Shown here one piece after another: positions 1 through 11,847 of a DNA stretch of 64,000 bases. The first letter of the stretch is position 1; every line of letters begins with the position of its first letter. Source of the DNA: Euryodendron excelsum (Eukaryota; Streptophyta; Magnoliopsida; Ericales; Pentaphylacaceae); NCBI GenBank assembly GCA_033060915.1, contig CM065394.1, forward strand, positions 37,892,501-37,956,500, given 5' to 3'. Made by a program: the position numbers and the translations under genes. The notes below the pieces were generated by a model. The model was not told the DNA's origin, did no database searches, and saw only the letters and a list, made by a program, of their open reading frames with translations.

Positions 1-214
1 TCCGTTATTTTAGTTCTTTCTCTCTTTACCGTTCTTCGAAAAACGGACCGATAGTAGTAGAGCCTTTGTTGTTATAAACACATTTCATCTTTCTCTTTAG
101 AATCAAGTACATTTTTGGAAACTTAATTTAGATTTAAAATTTTTAAACCTTACGGATTGTGGTGAATTTAAAATTTCTGGATATTCTGTGTTCGACTGTT
201 TGTGTAATCTGCAG
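1..214 (+). other. Intron of the UBP1-type gene (left edge)
   Basis: No coding exon is visible here. The stretch is T-rich and ends in a good acceptor (ctgcag at 209-214) directly before the first visible exon. The upstream exons of the gene lie outside the window. Confidence 0.7.
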
Positions 215-1001
215 GTCACTCAACTTGATCTACATCGCCATTTCCACGCTCTTGGTGCTGGAGTAATTGAGGAAGTTCGCGTCCAACGTGATAAGGGCTT
301 TGGCTTTGTGAGATACAGTACCCATGCCGAGGCAGCCCTAGCCATTCAGATGGGAAACACACAGTCACTTCTTTGTGGCAAGCCAATCAAGGTATGCCTT
401 GTGCTCCCTTGTGAAAGCTTTTTTATTTTTATTTTTATGGAAAGCCAATTTGCTTTGCCAAAAATTCGAGTTATATTGCTCAAATTTATTGGTCTCTTTG
501 CCAGTTTGAGTTAAATCCCATTGAAGTAGTTAACTGCCAGCTTGCAAACTTTAGTTATGTTTCTTTGCTAGGATTTAATTTTCAATTTGTACACAACCTG
601 ATATGTGGTGCAAGTATAAACTAAGAAATAGCTGAGGGTTGTTCCTTGTGTGCTTATTTAACTTTGCATTTGTATGTTCTCTATCATCTTGGTTTGACTG
701 GTCATCTTTGTGCTTGTAGTGCTCATGGGGTAGCAAACCCACTCCACCTGGAACAAGTTCAAACCCACTTCCTCCACCAGCGGCTGCACCTTTGCCAGGC
801 CTTTCAGCAACTGACCTTTTGGCCTATGAGCGGCAACTGGTAATGAGCAAGATGGGTGGCGCACATACCCTCATGCACCCCCAAGGGCAGCATCCTCTTA
901 AGCAGACAGCTATGGGAATGGGAATGGGTGCTGCTGGAGCTAGCCAAGCTATTTATGATGGTGGTTTCCAGAATGCCCAGCAGCTCATGTATTACCAGTA
1001 A
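215..1001 (+). CDS. UBP1C: UBP1-type oligouridylate-binding RRM protein, 3' part
   Basis: Two coding exons are visible, 215-391 and 720-1001, joined in frame (phase 0) across an intron with gtatgc donor and ttgtag acceptor; the stop is TAA at 999-1001. Exon one encodes the last part of an RNA recognition motif, with the RNP1-like core [18 protein letters not shown]. Exon two starts with [12 protein letters not shown] and continues into a Pro/Ala- and Gly/Met-rich tail ending in [10 protein letters not shown], which is characteristic of plant UBP1 proteins. The family has three RRMs, binds U-rich RNA in nucleus and cytoplasm, and joins stress granules. The first two RRMs must lie to the left. 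The C suffix rests on neighbours FLU and NUP107 matching Arabidopsis gene order; UBP1A or UBP1B cannot be excluded from this fragment. Confidence 0.93.
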
Positions 1002-2353
1002 TATAAGATGAGTTCCATTGTGGGTGAAACGTTAATTTTCCTGCCTTTGCGGGTCTTATTTGAGTTTTCAAACTTCTAGGGAGTTTTCAACTTTTCATGA
1101 TGTTTCACTTTTTTCCTGAGTTGTGGGGTTGTTACCAACCCATTATATGCTATCTTATTGATACATGTCATGTATGTTTGGTTGTTTAATGTTATGCAGG
1201 GATGAGTGGTAATGGTTGTTACAAGTTGGTTGTTCGGTGCAGTTGGTGTTTTTTTGGTTTTAAAGGTTTCTGAATGTCGACACTTAGGGCCTGTTGGGTA
1301 CAGTTTTTTTTTAGCTTTTTAGGTTAAGGTTTTGCCTTTTTTGGGTTATAAGCAAAGTTTGAATTTTTTGTACTTTTTTACTTTTATAAGCTAATGATAA
1401 GCAAAAAGCAAAAAAAAAAAAAGAATTGGTGTATTTCTTGTTAGTTTTTAAAAAAAAAAAAAAAAGCTCCAAAAAACTTGGATGTATTCTTAGTCATGAC
1501 AATAAAGCTAGTGATTAACATAAATTATCTCACCGAGGTAATATTTTAAAATAAAAACCTAGGGAAAGCCTATATACAAATCGTGCAGTTATTGGTGTTT
1601 TTTGGGTTTAAAGGTTTCTGAATGTTGACACTAGCAATAGTATTTTTCACTCTATAGGGCTGGCATTCATGTTCTGTTCTTCATTTCTTGTTATGAACTG
1701 TAATTGAGAAAATACTTTTAAAAAAAAGGACAATTGGATGGAGTTATGGTGCTCTTACACCTACTAAGTACACGAAATATTGGGCAAATATCTTAGTAAT
1801 GACAAAAAAAAGCTAGTGATTAACATAAAATATCTTGTCAAGGTAATATTTCAAATAAAAAATGATAAGCAGAGGGAAAACCTTTGTGCAAAATTTTTTA
1901 TACAAAATGACGTCACAATAGCACTTCTAAACAAGAACGACAATGATAATTCTTTAATTAAGTTTTTGTTCGCATGGGATTATTCTTAATTTTCATAAAT
2001 AACTTTTTTTTTTTTTTTTTTGGGGTCAAAACAGTCTACCTGCACAAAGGATGCAGGTCACAATCCGATTTCCAATTACAGTTTCACAGGCACCAAACAT
2101 GGATTTTCACAAAGCATGAATCGTGAAAAATAAAAAACCAATCTGATCAGCTTATCTTTCTCATTTGGTCATTTGCTCTAAACAAACAGCTTAAGATTAA
2201 GATGCAAATAGTAACGTTAAGGAACAAAAAAAAATTTTGTTCAGTGGAACCGGTTGCAATCCATCATCAACCTCTTCTAATATTCACCCTTCAAAGCATT
2301 ATTAACAAAAGGAAAATATAAAAATAGAACACTACAAGATGAGCATAGACAAG
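1002..2353. other. Spacer between convergent UBP1 and FLU genes
   Basis: Both genes end here, so the two 3' UTRs lie inside. The stretch is AT-rich with several A and T homopolymers (about 1408-1420, 1448-1464 and 2007-2022). It carries two overlapping direct duplications, listed separately. No coding region is convincing. Confidence 0.6.
1240..1860 (+). repeat. Overlapping direct duplications in UBP1-FLU spacer
   Basis: A block near 1243-1285 (containing AAAGGTTTCTGAATG) recurs near 1590-1632, about 345 bp away. A second block near 1488-1555 (containing AAGCTAGTGATTAACATAAA) recurs near 1786-1860, about 300 bp away. The pattern suggests a partly decayed tandem duplication, perhaps involving a small transposon remnant near 1285-1450. 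I saw no clear terminal inverted repeats. Confidence 0.55.
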
Positions 2354-5300
2354 TCAGTCTGATTGTAACCGTGAAATATAATTGTCATAGAATTTAGCAG
2401 CTCGCTCGAGATCTCCAAGCTCAGTATAACAATCAGCTATTGCTCCATAGGCTTCCGTATTCCCAGAATCCTCCCCCTCTCGTTCAGAGATCGCCAGAAC
2501 CATGGAATGATAATTGATAGCTTCTCGATATTTACCCTGCCTTTGCAGTGAGGCTCCTGAAAGACAAATATCCCAATTTATAAAAAGGACGAGTTTAAAG
2601 TATGACAGTTCTAAATATATACAAATTACATTTCACTTGGTAGACTAGCTAAGTGCACGATTTTTTATTACGAAGGAACAATGTTCCAAAACATAGAAGC
2701 GGCAATTTCTTTACCATGTTTTCTCTATATAGCTGCCTTTGTGTCTCTTGTTTTCTCTCTCTACATCCTAAGCTGTTCTAAATTTGTAAGACTTGCAAAA
2801 ATGGGAGAAAAAAAAGGTAAACATTCCATTTCCAACCCACCCTTAAAATTCTCATGCTTTGACATACGATAATATGGCTTTGAAATGTAGGAAATCCTCA
2901 AGTTAACTCCATGAGATCCGATGCAATAATACAAAAATTCAAGGAAATTAACAATACATGTTCACGAGACACTCCAAATTGTCCAACAAGGCCGTGTGTT
3001 TGTGTGAAGAACACAAAACACAAAGTTCAATTCGTAGTGTTTAAATATTCACTGGGTCAATATCCTTTGTGCCCCGTTGGCACTCTGTGGAATGGTGACT
3101 GTTCACTAGGTTTATGTATCTGGACTGTGTCAAATCCATCTGTACGCAACTAAACTTTCAATAAAACGAAAGACCAAAGAATTTTTAAAAATCAGACACC
3201 ACAGCATATCCTAGCTTCGAGATAAGTGACAAGACTCTTTGGAAACAACAGTAATTAGACATAGATAGGATGACAAAAAGAAGACAGGGAAAGGTAACCA
3301 ACCTAAGCCCCTAGCAGCTTTCTTCTCCTCAATTGGATCCCTTAGACTCTGAGCAAGTTCAAGAGCTGCCTTAAACTCCACAAAAGCCTTCTCTGGATCT
3401 TGGTTCCTCAAAAAATTCTTTCCTGTTTTTAAACGAGATATCAACTCCTGCTTCCTTGGATCAACAATTACTTCATTCTTTGGTATTCTACCACCAACAG
3501 GAGCATAACTCAAATTGGGGGCATAAGACTCAATCTTTGCTTGCCTTCTTAGAGCTGCGTTGATCTGGCGCAGCTGTTCATTCAGCCGTGCCAATTCTCC
3601 TCTCCTCTGTCGTGCAAGCAGTCCTGCAATACAGAAATTACAACACCAGTGAAGATGAATTATGTGGAAACTCACTGGGAGCTAAAACTCTGTACACCTC
3701 ATAACACAAAGGATATCCCCTTTTCTGATGGGTGATGAAGAAAGATATGATTGAGGGTAGTAGGCTCATTTTGAACTCAAGAACATTTTTTTCCTGTTGT
3801 GGACTAATGCAACAAGCTCAATTCGAACTTGAGAACATTTCTTTCTGTCATGTAAGCAAGGAATAAAACTGGAGGATACCATGGCTTTGAAGTGCCTTAC
3901 CTCCAACTGTGGCCCCTATAAGGGCTACAAATAGTAGCAAAGGCATGTTGAAAACAGATGCATCCGTCTCACATGTCTCTGCCAGAGCTTCAAAGGGCAT
4001 ACTCAACATCAAGGCATTAGCGACAATAAGTGCCACCACTGGGGATCTTCCAAGAACCAAAACCTGACAAAACAAGGAATTCCAATTGGGGAACTCGTTG
4101 ATAACAACACAAATCTAAAGTCTACCACAGAGGGCTCTGAATCATCATGAATACATGGCAACTGAAACATATATAAGTATTCTAGAGTACAAGCAAGTTT
4201 AAAACTTGGGAGTTTGATGACAATAATGGAAAGGGAAACTAAGTCAATTTGTGAGTATATCTCATATGATGATTGCAGAAAATCATAGATAGTTTGAGAC
4301 CCAAACCAAATTATAGTAACTTTCTCATTCAGCTTCCATGATTTAAAAATGCCCCAACTTGGAGGAATCGAGAGTCTATGCAGATACAGAATAGACTATA
4401 TGCAACAAAATCTGTTGATATGGATGTATATAAGCAGAACAGATTGAGGGAATATAGTTCTCTACATTTAATGTGGGCTTTTTTTACCCACTTCTAAGCA
4501 AGCAAATAACAAAATGTTACAAGTCACACAGAATAAGTAGTTGTTCCCAACTGACATGGAATAACTCACCATCATACCTGATGAGCAACTAATTCTTCCA
4601 GAGTGGTGTCATAATCTAGTTGTCTATGGCCACTATCACAAGTTCCTTCTGGTATAGAGGTCTTTACATCATTCACCTCCATAAGCATACACAGGCTGCC
4701 CAGCAATGCCTGATGAGTCTCAGATTCTTCACTAGAAGTATCTCCATAGGATGATATGAACTTCTTTATTGTAAGAGGAAAAGAAGCCAACTTACCTGAA
4801 AAATGTGTTGTATCATCAGAGGCATGCTCTTATGTCTAATATAATCTAATCACTAATCAATAACTGGTTTTCCATTAATTGTAAAGGTTGCCCGCCAAAG
4901 TATTGGCAATAAAGAGTCTCACAGTAAAAACTGTAAAATTTATGGGAGTGAACAAGTAACTTTTTCATGGGCATTGCTGTTTGTTCAATCTCCAATATCA
5001 GCAAAAACTAAAACAATAAGCTTAATCAATTACAAAGATACCAAGTGCAGGAGTGATGTAGACGTTTAGCAAAATATCTAGAGTAAATTGCAATAAGTGG
5101 TACTCTAGACTCTAATGGTATTTTTCTTATAGATTTTCTATCCATTTTGTCATTGTATAATGCCACCACTATAACATATCAATGATGGACATCCTTTTCT
5201 ACTATTCTAGTTCATTAAACACAAAGCCTTAATTTATAGGGGAAAAAAATATCTTTAAGGAACATTTGGCTGAAAAATTTCCCCCTCACAAGCTCTGTAA

Positions 5301-6489
5301 TCTCCTTCACTACATGTCTAAACCATCTCAATTGTATCTCACCCAATGTCTATAAGAAAGTACCCCAAAGTATGAGAGAAGTTAAATGAAACCAAAGCAA
5401 TAACACTCCAGGTGCATCCTCAAAATTTTCTACTGGAAAATTTTATCAAGAATTGAAAAGGACAAAAAACCTATCTTTGCCTTCATTATCATACACTTCT
5501 AACGAGGTTGGGAAATTAGGATCAACAAAAATGTTGCCCTTCTAGATATCCGAGTATAAGCATAACACGAGATTGTTGCCATACTACCAACCAAAGAACT
5601 TGAAACTCATATATAATTCCAATGGTGAGCAAAAAATTGAGGACAATTTTTCTCGAAGAGGAGATGCTGATGCAAGACCACTCTGGTGCTCCAATAGCAA
5701 ACATATTACAACTAAAAGATGCAACTCACAATAGAATTTCTGTTCTTTAATTTAGTCTAATTTTATATCTAGAAGTGAAAATTTAGTGTAGTACTGAATA
5801 GTTTATTGAAAATACAGTATTTGAAGCATCTAGTTAATTGCACCCAGGATTGACAAACCATATACGGCATAATCATGGTGATTAAGCTTTAAACACATAG
5901 GGCATAAATCACATAAAGGCAATGAACCCTCTTTTATTGTAGAGTTCTCCACCAACTCCCTTTTCTCCTACTTAATTATCTTCCATTATCTCTTTGGCAT
6001 TCATCACAAGTCAAATGTAAAATAAAATTCAGCATCATCGAGAAATTCCTCAATAGTACAAATGAATCAGATATTCAACTTCTGAAGCTATGCCCTCGAC
6101 TCACTACACATAGTGTGACCTACAGTCCAGATCAGCTATATGATTGTGATATACGTTGTTAGGTTGCGTTTATTAGAAGCTAAACTGTGAAACGCGTGAG
6201 GCATCAACTACTTTTTCTCCTATTTACTTAGCTTTCTTGGCAAACAAACAAAAGAGAGAAAATATGCAAAGAATTTTACTTCATTGCAACAATTTTAACT
6301 CAAATAACAAAAAATATGAACAAAATTCATAATAATTAAAATTAAAAAAAAAAAGCCAAAGAAGAGTAGAGAGCACTTACCAAAGACCTGGCGTTTAAGG
6401 GGGAATTGGTCGGAGGGACATGTTCGGCGGTCAAAGCCGGCGGCGTCTAGGCGGGGGAGTACGGAGGAGCAGCGGACGACCACCGCCAT
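2354..6489 (-). CDS. FLU: FLU, chloroplast TPR regulator of tetrapyrrole biosynthesis
   Basis: Five exons in transcription order are 6489-6381, 4795-4578, 4063-3901, 3623-3303 and 2556-2354. All junctions are GT-AG and keep frame, giving 337 residues; Arabidopsis FLU is about 316. The first ATG gives MAVVVRCSS, an Arg/Ser-rich start typical of a chloroplast transit peptide. An in-frame ATG 45 bases upstream is less likely. A hydrophobic segment (MPLLLFVALIGATVGG) would anchor the protein in thylakoids. It is followed by a coiled-coil stretch (LARLNEQLRQINAALRRQAK) and C-terminal TPR motifs ending in ERAAKFYDNYISRLQSD. FLU family proteins bind glutamyl-tRNA reductase through the TPRs and shut off 5-aminolevulinate synthesis in the dark, preventing protochlorophyllide build-up. 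The gene is convergent with UBP1. Intron one is long (4796-6380) and holds no recognisable gene. Confidence 0.95.
4796..6380 (-). other. Intron 1 of FLU
   Basis: This is 1,585 bp of AT-rich non-coding sequence between the transit-peptide exon and the second exon. Short open frames occur (for example near 5522-5704, minus strand), but none resembles a protein I know. No repeat boundaries were recognised. Confidence 0.75.
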
Positions 6490-6674
6490 TGCTTCGGATA
6501 AGTGGTGGTGTTTTAGTTGCTTTTCTTTATGCAAAGAAAATGTTCAGAGCGCGTTTGCCTCCGAGGACAGCGTCATCCTTATTCCTAATCCATGTGTGGA
6601 CTCTCTTTTCTGTGTGCGCCAATACTGGCCTTGGAATTGGAATATCTGTTGGAGGAAAATGGAAATAAAAAAAA

Positions 6675-7007
6675 GGAATAATTATATTTTACATTACTGT
6701 GATTCAAGTAAAAATTAGATAATTTTTTCTGTGAATACATAATATTTGTGATTCGAACTTATCACAAGATTATTTTAGTAATTTCATCTCTTCAAAATGA
6801 TATATAGAAAGACGATTTCACACCTTTATATCAAAATAAATGGTTGTCATTTGCAACGATATTTTTGTTATTTTGTTTAATCTGTCACGATTTCATCCAT
6901 TTGACAGATAATTTCAAATTATAAAGAAAGCTATTTGTTTATTTTTAAATCACAATAGATCATCTGATTTTATGTCAAATCATAATAGGGTAAAATATAA
7001 TTATTCC
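6675..7007. mobile_element. MITE-like inverted-repeat element upstream of FLU
   Basis: GGAATAATTATATTTTAC at 6675-6692 is matched perfectly by its reverse complement at 6990-7007, giving 18-bp terminal inverted repeats around 297 bp of AT-rich sequence without a frame. The arms stay similar further inward. No clear target duplication was seen because the left flank is an A tract. The element starts 186 bp upstream of the FLU start codon, so it lies in the promoter or 5' leader region. Its ends resemble those of the element at 11130-11576. Confidence 0.7.
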
Positions 7008-9033
7008 GAAAACATTATTTTTGTTAATGATTTCTAATTTTTTTCAAGACTAACAGATATCATGCTAAAATGATAATCCCACCGTACCATTCAATTGTTT
7101 TTTCTGACAACAAAAAATGCGTTTGATGGTGGTTTCGGTTCTTAAATTTTTTGTTCCATTGAAATTACATTTGGTAGATTGATTTTGAGATTTTATTTTT
7201 GATATACTCTTGTTTTAGGAGCCAAAAAAAAAAAAAACGATGATTTTCTAAGCTTCTAAAACTCGTTTTTATACAAAAAAAAAATGTAAAACGATATGAA
7301 ATATGGTGTTTTTAAAATTCTTGTTGTCTTGTTTTCAAAAACCCAAAAACGATAATTTTCATTATTTTCATTTTCGAAAACGATATCAAACGGTGATCTT
7401 AATGGAATTGGCAGGGACAAGGAAGCAATCAATTACGAAAATATCAAATTTTCTTGTGCATGGCTTGTTTGAACTATTGAAAAATTTGTTTTTTCTAGAC
7501 ATGCATGGCTTGTTTGACAAAAAAAAATTTTAATATTGGAACTATTAATAGTACTCGCAACTGATTTCCTAATGGTGAAATATTAAAGAATTGAAATTTA
7601 AATACTATAATTCTAAAAATAAATATATATAAAAAGATAAAAATAATAATCCACACTTCTAGTCTCTCTTAATTTTCAGCCAAATTTCAGCCAATTTTCA
7701 AATTCAAATTATGAGAAATCATTATCAAACATACTTAATTGTGAAACCCCTTAATACCGTCAGTTTTAAGTGCTTAGTCGTTGTCAAACATGTCCACACA
7801 CACTAGATGCTTTGGTTTTCAAAATAGCACTATTTCCTTCGTAGTGTCTCATGTGAAGTTTCATTGGTAAGGTAAAAGAATGGGTATCTTTTGGGTTATT
7901 GAACTATTTTCCCCTTCTAGGCATTGTTTGGTAGCATGCTAAAAAAATGGACATTAAGGTCAATTTAATTGAGTCAGCCACCAAAACCCTTTTTTGCCGA
8001 TTACTTTAAGGCTGCAATTAGTCAAACGGAAGTCAATATTTTTGGTCAAAAAAAGAAAGTGCATGCATAATTAATCTCTGAGGCTTTTTCTTCATGGATA
8101 AGGATTTACTCCTAATCAAGTTGGAAGAATTTTTTCTGCTTTGTGTACATGACAGTATACCATTTGATTATATATTTATTTTTGTTTAATTATCTTTTAT
8201 AGATATAGTAATCCAATGATGAATGTCTAAAATATAAGGAGAATATAAATAGATTACTAATATAGTTTTAAACAAATAATAGACTCCATTGTATTAAAAT
8301 AACATTCTTGAATTTTCTTAAAATATATCCTAAGTGCACATGTTAGCACAACCTTTAAACAAATATTTCTTGTAAAGAGAGGAGATGCACAGATGTATGG
8401 TACAATTGGGAAAATACTTCAGTGGTATGGTAAATACCAATTATTGCCATTCATAATGCAGTATCAACAAGCACAAGAGGAAAAAATTATGAACAAAATA
8501 GAAAAAAGCTCAAGGCTCCAAATAGGCCTCAGATTGAATAATTTTTTCTCAACTCACTTGGTGGTCGTTTATAAAATCTAAGCTACCCAATTGGATGTTG
8601 CATGAGAAATATACCTTCAACATGATCTTCATAGTACAAAGGACAAAAAATAGAAAATTCAACAATCACAATGAATTCTATTAATATTATTTGTTCATAA
8701 CTAAAATTGAGGAGATATCCTACAACTTAAGCCCTAGTAACCATGCCAATAAAAGCACCATTTCAATTCAAAACCCATACTTCTTATCTTCTAGAGAAGT
8801 TAGCTATGTATCTATCTTGAGGAAGTATTGAAGTGCAGCATCTCAAACCTTCAATGCTTCCAAACTTTATGTCTTCCCACATTTACAGTGTCCACACCAT
8901 CTTTGAACACTAGCTTCCTGATGAATAACTGTATGTCAAGTAATAAAAATGGCAAGTAATTATTTAGAATCCACATGTTCAAGCGAGAGAGAAAAAAAAA
9001 AAGAACAAAAAAGAAACCATATTTCTTGTTCTT
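7008..9033. other. Spacer between FLU promoter and F-box gene 3' end
   Basis: The stretch is AT-rich without a supported gene. Around 7115-7400 the sequence has the look of a small hAT-type MITE remnant (GTTTGATGGTGG near 7122 and AACGATATCAAACGGTGAT near 7379), but the ends were not defined. The part just below 9034 is probably the F-box 3' UTR. No RNA gene was recognised. Confidence 0.5.
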
Positions 9034-10882
9034 CTACCTGCAAAGGTCCGATCCCCATTTCAATTTGAAATGAATTTCTAGATCTTCTGAAAGGGTTGGC
9101 GCCGAGGTATCCAACAAAATATTTAGTCTCTCATCTTCCATTCCTTCATAACCTTCAACCGTTGCATCTTTTAAGTAATGCCGCCAACATTTGACACTAC
9201 TGGAATTGCAACAGTTGAGACCTTCTTGGCGCACTAAGATTGTGCAAAGGTACTGTAAATCAAAATATTTAATACTCAGAATGCATATAAAAAAGAGCAT
9301 GCATTCTCTCTCTCTCTCTCTCTCTCAATTTATAGTTTTTCATTCTTAGACAACAATATTAACTGTACTATAAAGGATAGTACCTTTGCAAAATGAACAT
9401 TGAGCTCATCCTTCAATACGATAGTTAGATTTTGAGGATGGCAAGTCCAAAACAAGTCATCCACAAAAGTTCCATAACTTGTCGATAATGACTGAATTTC
9501 TAGCTTCAAGTGCTCAAGCTCGTATGCTGGATGAACTGAAATTTCTTGTAGTACTAATTTTTCCAAGGTACATGAATTCTTCACAATCCATTCCTTCACG
9601 GTGTATGGAAGTAAGACATAAGACAAAAGAAAAAGAAAAAAAAAATCAAGAATCATAAAAATAAATTAAAAAATCCATCATAAGATGAATGTAGTAAAGG
9701 CAAATTGGATAACAAAACAGGTTTAAATTATTTTGTTACCTGGTCATAACCCACACGCAAGTTCAAAACTTCAAATTGATGTGATCTTGAAAGAAATTCC
9801 CTTAGCTCTAGGAAATGAAGGTTGAGAACATTAAAGGTAGCTTCCCATTTACCTAAAGCGCTTGTTGAAGATATTGAGGTACATAGCTCGCCCTCATAAG
9901 AAAGGGAAATCAAATTCGGAGCATCAATATCGACTGTCAACAGGTTTTTACAATCGTATAAGATAAAGCGCTTAAGATGATGACTTGGAATCTTAACATT
10001 TTTCAAATTTTTGCAAGTAATCACGTCCAAATTCTCGAGGAGGGGAAATTTGGATTCAAGGCCTTGAAACGAACCATCTTCAATGAAGGAGTTCCATAGC
10101 GATAAATGCTTCAGATTCTGACATGCAGATAAGTCGATGTCTGGTGCATTTTCACCCTCGTAGCGAAAATACTCGAGACTTGGAGCGTTAATATCAATTG
10201 ATCCAAGTTCATTCAAGGGCTCGATCACAGAAACTTTATAAAGGCTATGAAGGCCGTACAGTCGAATTCTTCTTAGCCCCCAACAGTTCACGAGAGCAAG
10301 TTCTTCAATAACTGGGCAGCTAGAGATGACATGATGAAGAACTTCCTCTTCGACATGGATGGTATCGAGAAAGAGCTTTTGCAATGACTTGAACTTTATG
10401 CTTTCCATGCATGAGCGCTGCCCCAAATTACAATCTTTTAACTTCAAAACTTTTATTGATTTGGCAGCGAAGATTGCTCGAGGCAAATTGTAGAGTGGGC
10501 ATGTTTCTGTACAGAACCACAGATCTATCTCTTCGACATGACCATCAATCACCCAGCGGATCCATTTATCGAGAAGAGAAAAGGATCTAGAGTCGATGAG
10601 GCTTATAACAAGCCTGAATTTCTGAATCTTTAGGTCCTTATGCTCGATGAATCTTGACAGGGATTGATCCACGTGATCGAAGAACACCTCCTTAGTTTCC
10701 TCGTCAAAACTATAGAGTTGATCGAACTCCAATATGGGGAATGAAGCCCCTATGCGTTGCCATCTCTTTGACAACACGCTGGTTCTTACGAAGTCTTTTC
10801 TCCGCAGAAAAGACATGATGTGGTGAATGACGAGCTCCGGCAACTCCGAAATTCGGTCGACGGTTTCAGATTTCTTGCCCAT
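9034..10882 (-). CDS. F-box/LRR protein with FBD-like C-terminus
   Basis: Three exons, 10882-9740, 9593-9384 and 9252-9034, join in phase 0 with GT-AG borders and give 523 residues. An F-box lies near residues 10-50 (ISELPELVIHHIMSFLRRKD, then SVLSKRW), the motif that binds SKP1 in SCF ubiquitin ligases. Repeated leucine-rich motifs follow (LKLKDC, LALVNCWGLRRI, LKHLSLWNS, LENLDVITCKNLKNV), presumably for substrate binding. The last exon (YLKDATVEGYEG) resembles the FBD region of plant F-box proteins. The substrate is unknown. This is a large, fast-evolving family and I cannot assign an orthologue. The gene sits between FLU and NUP107, which I recall as direct neighbours in Arabidopsis, so it may be a lineage-specific insertion. 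The frame is intact. Confidence 0.88.
9305..9326 (+). repeat. (TC)n microsatellite in F-box intron
   Basis: A pure TC dinucleotide run of about 22 bases lies in the second intron of the F-box gene. On the gene's own strand it is a GA run. Confidence 0.9.
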
Positions 10883-11129
10883 GACGGCGAACGGCGAACT
10901 GCGAACTCTAGATACAAAAAACTTTATATCTATACATCTACAGCTTATTCAATAGAGTGATTTTGATTCGGAAAACTGAGCTTTGAAACAAATCCAGTTT
11001 TGGATTAGAAAATAAAAACAAAACCAAAACAAATCCCATTAGAAAAGGGATTTTTGGCAAAGTAAAAGGAAATAAAAAAATTGAAACTGTGTGGAACTCT
11101 AATAAAAAGGAAACTCTTGCGCTTGATAA

Positions 11130-11576
11130 CAAGGTAATTACGCTTTATTTTTTATGATTTAAGCTAAAAGTACATAATTTTATGTGATTTAAAGGTAAAT
11201 AAATAAATTTTTATAGTTTGAATTTATATGTAAATAGATGAAAACTATTAAATTTAACGAAAATTTTATTATATGAGTATTTTTGTTATTTTATCTCTCT
11301 AAATTAAAATGTTAAAAAGACGATTTAGTAAAATAATAAAAAAAACTTGATAGACAAGCCTTTATTTTGGTGTAAAGGGGCCAAATTATCTTTTTGATGT
11401 TCTAATTTGGAGAGATAAAATGATAAAAATACTCCTATAATAAAATTTCCGTTAAGTCTAACGGTTTTCTTTTATTTGCAGATAAGTTCAAACCACATGA
11501 GAGTCATGTATTCACTTTTAAACGTGTTTTTTTTGCTTAAACTACAATGAGTAAAGTATAATTATCCTTGATAAAA
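11130..11576. mobile_element. Fold-back element with long terminal inverted repeats
   Basis: The left arm (about 11130-11310) and the right arm (about 11390-11576) are imperfect inverted copies of each other, each roughly 175 bp. For example, AAATTTTATTATATGAGTAT on the left pairs with ATACTCCTATAATAAAATTT on the right. The outer ends (GGTAATTACGCTTTA, and GATAATTATACTTTA on the opposite strand) resemble the element upstream of FLU. CTTGATAA occurs directly outside both ends (11122-11129 and 11577-11584), a possible 8-bp target duplication. There is no frame inside, so this is a non-autonomous DNA transposon, perhaps Mutator- or hAT-related. It lies about 250 bp upstream of the F-box start. 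Confidence 0.75.
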
Positions 11577-11648
11577 TTGGTCCTTACAAAAGCTTAAGAA
11601 GTAGGGACAAAATAGTAAAATGAAAGAACTATATTAAATCAAAGCTAA

Positions 11649-11847
11649 GGGGGTGTTTGGAGGGTGAATTTTTTAGTAGTTTATGCATTAAACTTGTGAT
11701 TTTTTTAAACTGTATTTGGCTTTCGTTGATAAAAGTAACTTTTTAAGCTTAGCTTAAACTTAGAAAAGGCTTTGAAATAAATGACTTTTTAAAACTAATT
11801 TAAGCTTGTGGCTTATAAATTTTTTAAAAAGCAATTCAAATACCCCC
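11649..11847. mobile_element. Small hAT-like MITE
   Basis: The ends GGGGGTGTTTGGA (11649-11661) and GGGGGTATTTGAA (opposite strand, 11835-11847) form 13-bp inverted repeats with 11 matches. The inside is AT-rich with TTTTTAAGCTTAGC-like palindromic sequence. Such ends are common in plant hAT-type MITEs. A target duplication was not evident. Confidence 0.6.

Noticed and set aside
3211..3675. Single longer frame covering FLU exon 4 and its flanks
   Set aside because: The codons outside 3303-3623 are intron sequence. Splice sites and the known FLU sequence set shorter limits.
5522..5704. Small frame in FLU intron 1
   Set aside because: It is short, with no motif or splice support, in an AT-rich intron.
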